In this document: piece by piece, positions 62,777-64,000 of the stretch
Numbering within the stretch: the first letter of the stretch is position 1
How the letters are laid out: every line of letters starts with the position of its first letter
Source: Micrococcales bacterium
Lineage (GTDB): Bacteria > Actinomycetota > Actinomycetes > Actinomycetales > Dermatophilaceae
NCBI GenBank assembly: GCA_021287075.1
Contig: JAJTBD010000008.1
Location: forward strand, 62,001 to 126,000
Length of the DNA: 64,000 bases
Reading direction: 5' to 3'
Made by a program: the position numbers and the translations under genes
Notes under the pieces: generated by a model
The model's input: only the letters and a program-made list of their open reading frames with translations
The model's database searches: none
Told to the model about the DNA's origin: nothing

Positions 62777-64000
62777 TCAGCGGGCGTCGACGCCCGCTCG
62801 CAGCAGGCCATAGGTCACCGACTCCACGAGCGCCTTCCAGGACGCCTCGATCACATTGGCGTCGACACCGACCGTCGACCACGTGGTCGTGCCGTCGGTG
62901 GTCTCGATGAGGACGCGGGTGACGGCGTCGGTGCCGTGCTCGCTGTCGAGGATGCGCACCCGGAAGTCAACCAGCTCAAGGGAGTCCAGCTCCGGGTATG
63001 CCGTGTGGAGCGCCTGCCTGAGCGCCTCGTCGAGCGCGTTGACCGGGCCATTGCCCTCCCCCGTCGCGACCGTGCGCTCCCCCGCGGCCGTCACCTTGAC
63101 CGTGGCCTCCGACAGCGCCGGCTGGTTGCCACGCGCGTCGGTGATCACGCGCCAGGACTCGACCTCGAAGAAGTCCGGCGCCGGGTCGCCGATCTCCTCG
63201 CGCAGCAGCAGCTCGAAGGACGCATCGGCCGCGTCGAAGGTGTAGCCGCGCATCTCCAGGTCCTTGACGCGCGCGAGCAGCCTCGCCAGGGTCTCCTTGT
63301 CGCCGGCCAGGTCATAGCCGAGCTCCTTGCCCTTGAGCTCGATGGAGGCGCGACCGGCCATGTCGGAGACCAGCATCCGTATGTCGTTGCCGACCAGGGT
63401 GGGGTCGGTGTGCTGATAGAGGTCGGGGTCGACCTTGATCGCCGAGGCGTGCAGCCCGGCCTTGTGGGCAAAGGCGCTGGCGCCGACATAGGGCTGCCGG
63501 TTGTAGGGCGGCACCGTGCTGATCTCGCTGATGGCGTGGGCGATCCGGGTGGCCTCCTGGAGCCGCTCCGGTGCGACGAGCGTGCGCTGCTGCTTGATCT
63601 GGAGGTTGGCCAGCAGGGTGATCAGGTTGGCGTTGCCGGTGCGCTCGCCATAGCCGTTGATCGTGCCCTGCACATGGCTGGCGCCGGCGTCGACCGCGGC
63701 CATCGAGTTGGCGACCGCGCAGCCGGTGTCGTTGTGGCAGTGGATGCCCAGCCGCGCGTCGGTCGCGCCCCGCACATCGGCGACCACGTCGGCCACCTCG
63801 TTGGGCAGCATGCCGCCGTTGGTGTCGCACAGCGCGACGACCTCGGCGCCGGATTCCATTGCGGCACGGACGCATTCGAGCGCATAGTCGCGGTTGACGG
63901 CATACCCGTCAAAGAAGTGCTCGGCGTCGAGGAAGACCCGCCGACCCTCACCGCGCAGGAAGCCGACGGTGTCGCGGATCATCTCGAGGTTCTCGGCGAG
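62777..64000 (-). CDS. cimA: (R)-citramalate synthase, partial
   Basis: C-terminal 407 residues; the gene continues past the right edge. DRE-TIM barrel enzyme making citramalate from pyruvate and acetyl-CoA for isoleucine, related to LeuA. CDTNGGMLPNEVADVV, GIHCHNDTGCAVANSMAAVDAGASHVQGTINGYGERTGNANL (metal and substrate residues) and a LeuA-type dimerisation/regulatory domain from about 63130 down to 62777. The catalytic barrel start is missing, so assignment as cimA over leuA rests on the GYGERTGNANL and AFAHKAGLHASAI style. Confidence 0.88.
   Translation of the reverse strand, partial: LAENLEMIRDTVGFLRGEGRRVFLDAEHFFDGYAVNRDYALECVRAAMESGAEVVALCDTNGGMLPNEVADVVADVRGATDARLGIHCHNDTGCAVANSMAAVDAGASHVQGTINGYGERTGNANLITLLANLQIKQQRTLVAPERLQEATRIAHAISEISTVPPYNRQPYVGASAFAHKAGLHASAIKVDPDLYQHTDPTLVGNDIRMLVSDMAGRASIELKGKELGYDLAGDKETLARLLARVKDLEMRGYTFDAADASFELLLREEIGDPAPDFFEVESWRVITDARGNQPALSEATVKVTAAGERTVATGEGNGPVNALDEALRQALHTAYPELDSLELVDFRVRILDSEHGTDAVTRVLIETTDGTTTWSTVGVDANVIEASWKALVESVTYGLLRAGVDAR

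Overview
The window is core chromosome of a high-GC actinobacterium. The evidence is the very high GC content, frequent GTG starts, NdgR next to leuCD, an HU protein with a Lys/Ala tail, cofC (coenzyme F420), a DUF3515-thiL-ddl block and an adenylylation-type amtB-glnK-glnD operon. The gene order and protein style suggest Micrococcales, perhaps near Intrasporangiaceae or Dermatophilaceae. That placement is inferred, since no 16S gene is present. There are no phage genes, transposases or CRISPR arrays.

Layout. 1-9.8 kb: the end of an amidohydrolase, a hydrolase, ffh (SRP54), a surface lipoprotein, the nitrogen-control operon amtB-glnK-glnD and two secreted proteins. 9.8-15.8 kb: ftsY, a small membrane protein, smc and chorismate mutase. 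15.9-23.3 kb: an accessory block with a secreted esterase, a peptide-transport-like operon (28-residue ORF, lipoprotein, frame-disrupted adaptor, ABC ATPase, permease), acylphosphatase, an orphan gene and a broken toxin-antitoxin pair. This block separates smc from mutM. 23.4-35.3 kb: mutM-rnc-rpmF-yceD, an ArsR/SRPBCC pair, a degenerate acyltransferase, coaD, a PhzF protein, rsmD, recG, a DAK/FakA-like protein and rpmB. 35.4-45.8 kb: thiL, an AsnC-domain protein, a DUF3515 lipoprotein, ddl, a Cys/Met-metabolism PLP enzyme, a CBS/CorC membrane protein, gpsA, plsC, cofC, murA and HU. 46.3-53.3 kb: leuD-leuC, divergent ndgR, a GNAT enzyme, tRNA-Glu(CTC), tRNA-Gln(CTG), a frameshifted HAD gene, gltX and a FAH-family enzyme. 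53.3-64 kb: a secreted SGNH esterase, a conserved actinobacterial protein, a PucR regulator divergent from putA, a frameshifted serine hydrolase, a PIG-L deacetylase, a secreted AMIN-like protein and the end of cimA.

How the genes work together. Ffh and FtsY are the two GTPases of co-translational targeting. AmtB, GlnK and GlnD form an ammonium-sensing unit, with a GlnR-like box upstream of amtB. LeuCD, NdgR and CimA belong to branched-chain amino-acid synthesis. Ddl and MurA act in peptidoglycan synthesis. GpsA and PlsC act in phospholipid synthesis. RpmB, RpmF, Rnc, RsmD, GltX and the tRNAs serve translation.

Most unusual points. (1) A strongly expressed-looking 28-residue ORF is coupled to a lipoprotein, adaptor and ABC exporter operon. 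(2) The decamer GGTATGCCGC (or its complement) occurs at least 21 times, against roughly 0.3 expected, and three times forms hairpins. (3) A RelE-family toxin has lost its core by an in-frame deletion while its antitoxin is intact. (4) An acyltransferase-SGNH fusion has lost the catalytic residues of both domains. (5) Three genes carry apparent single frameshifts, so assembly indels should be excluded before they are called pseudogenes.
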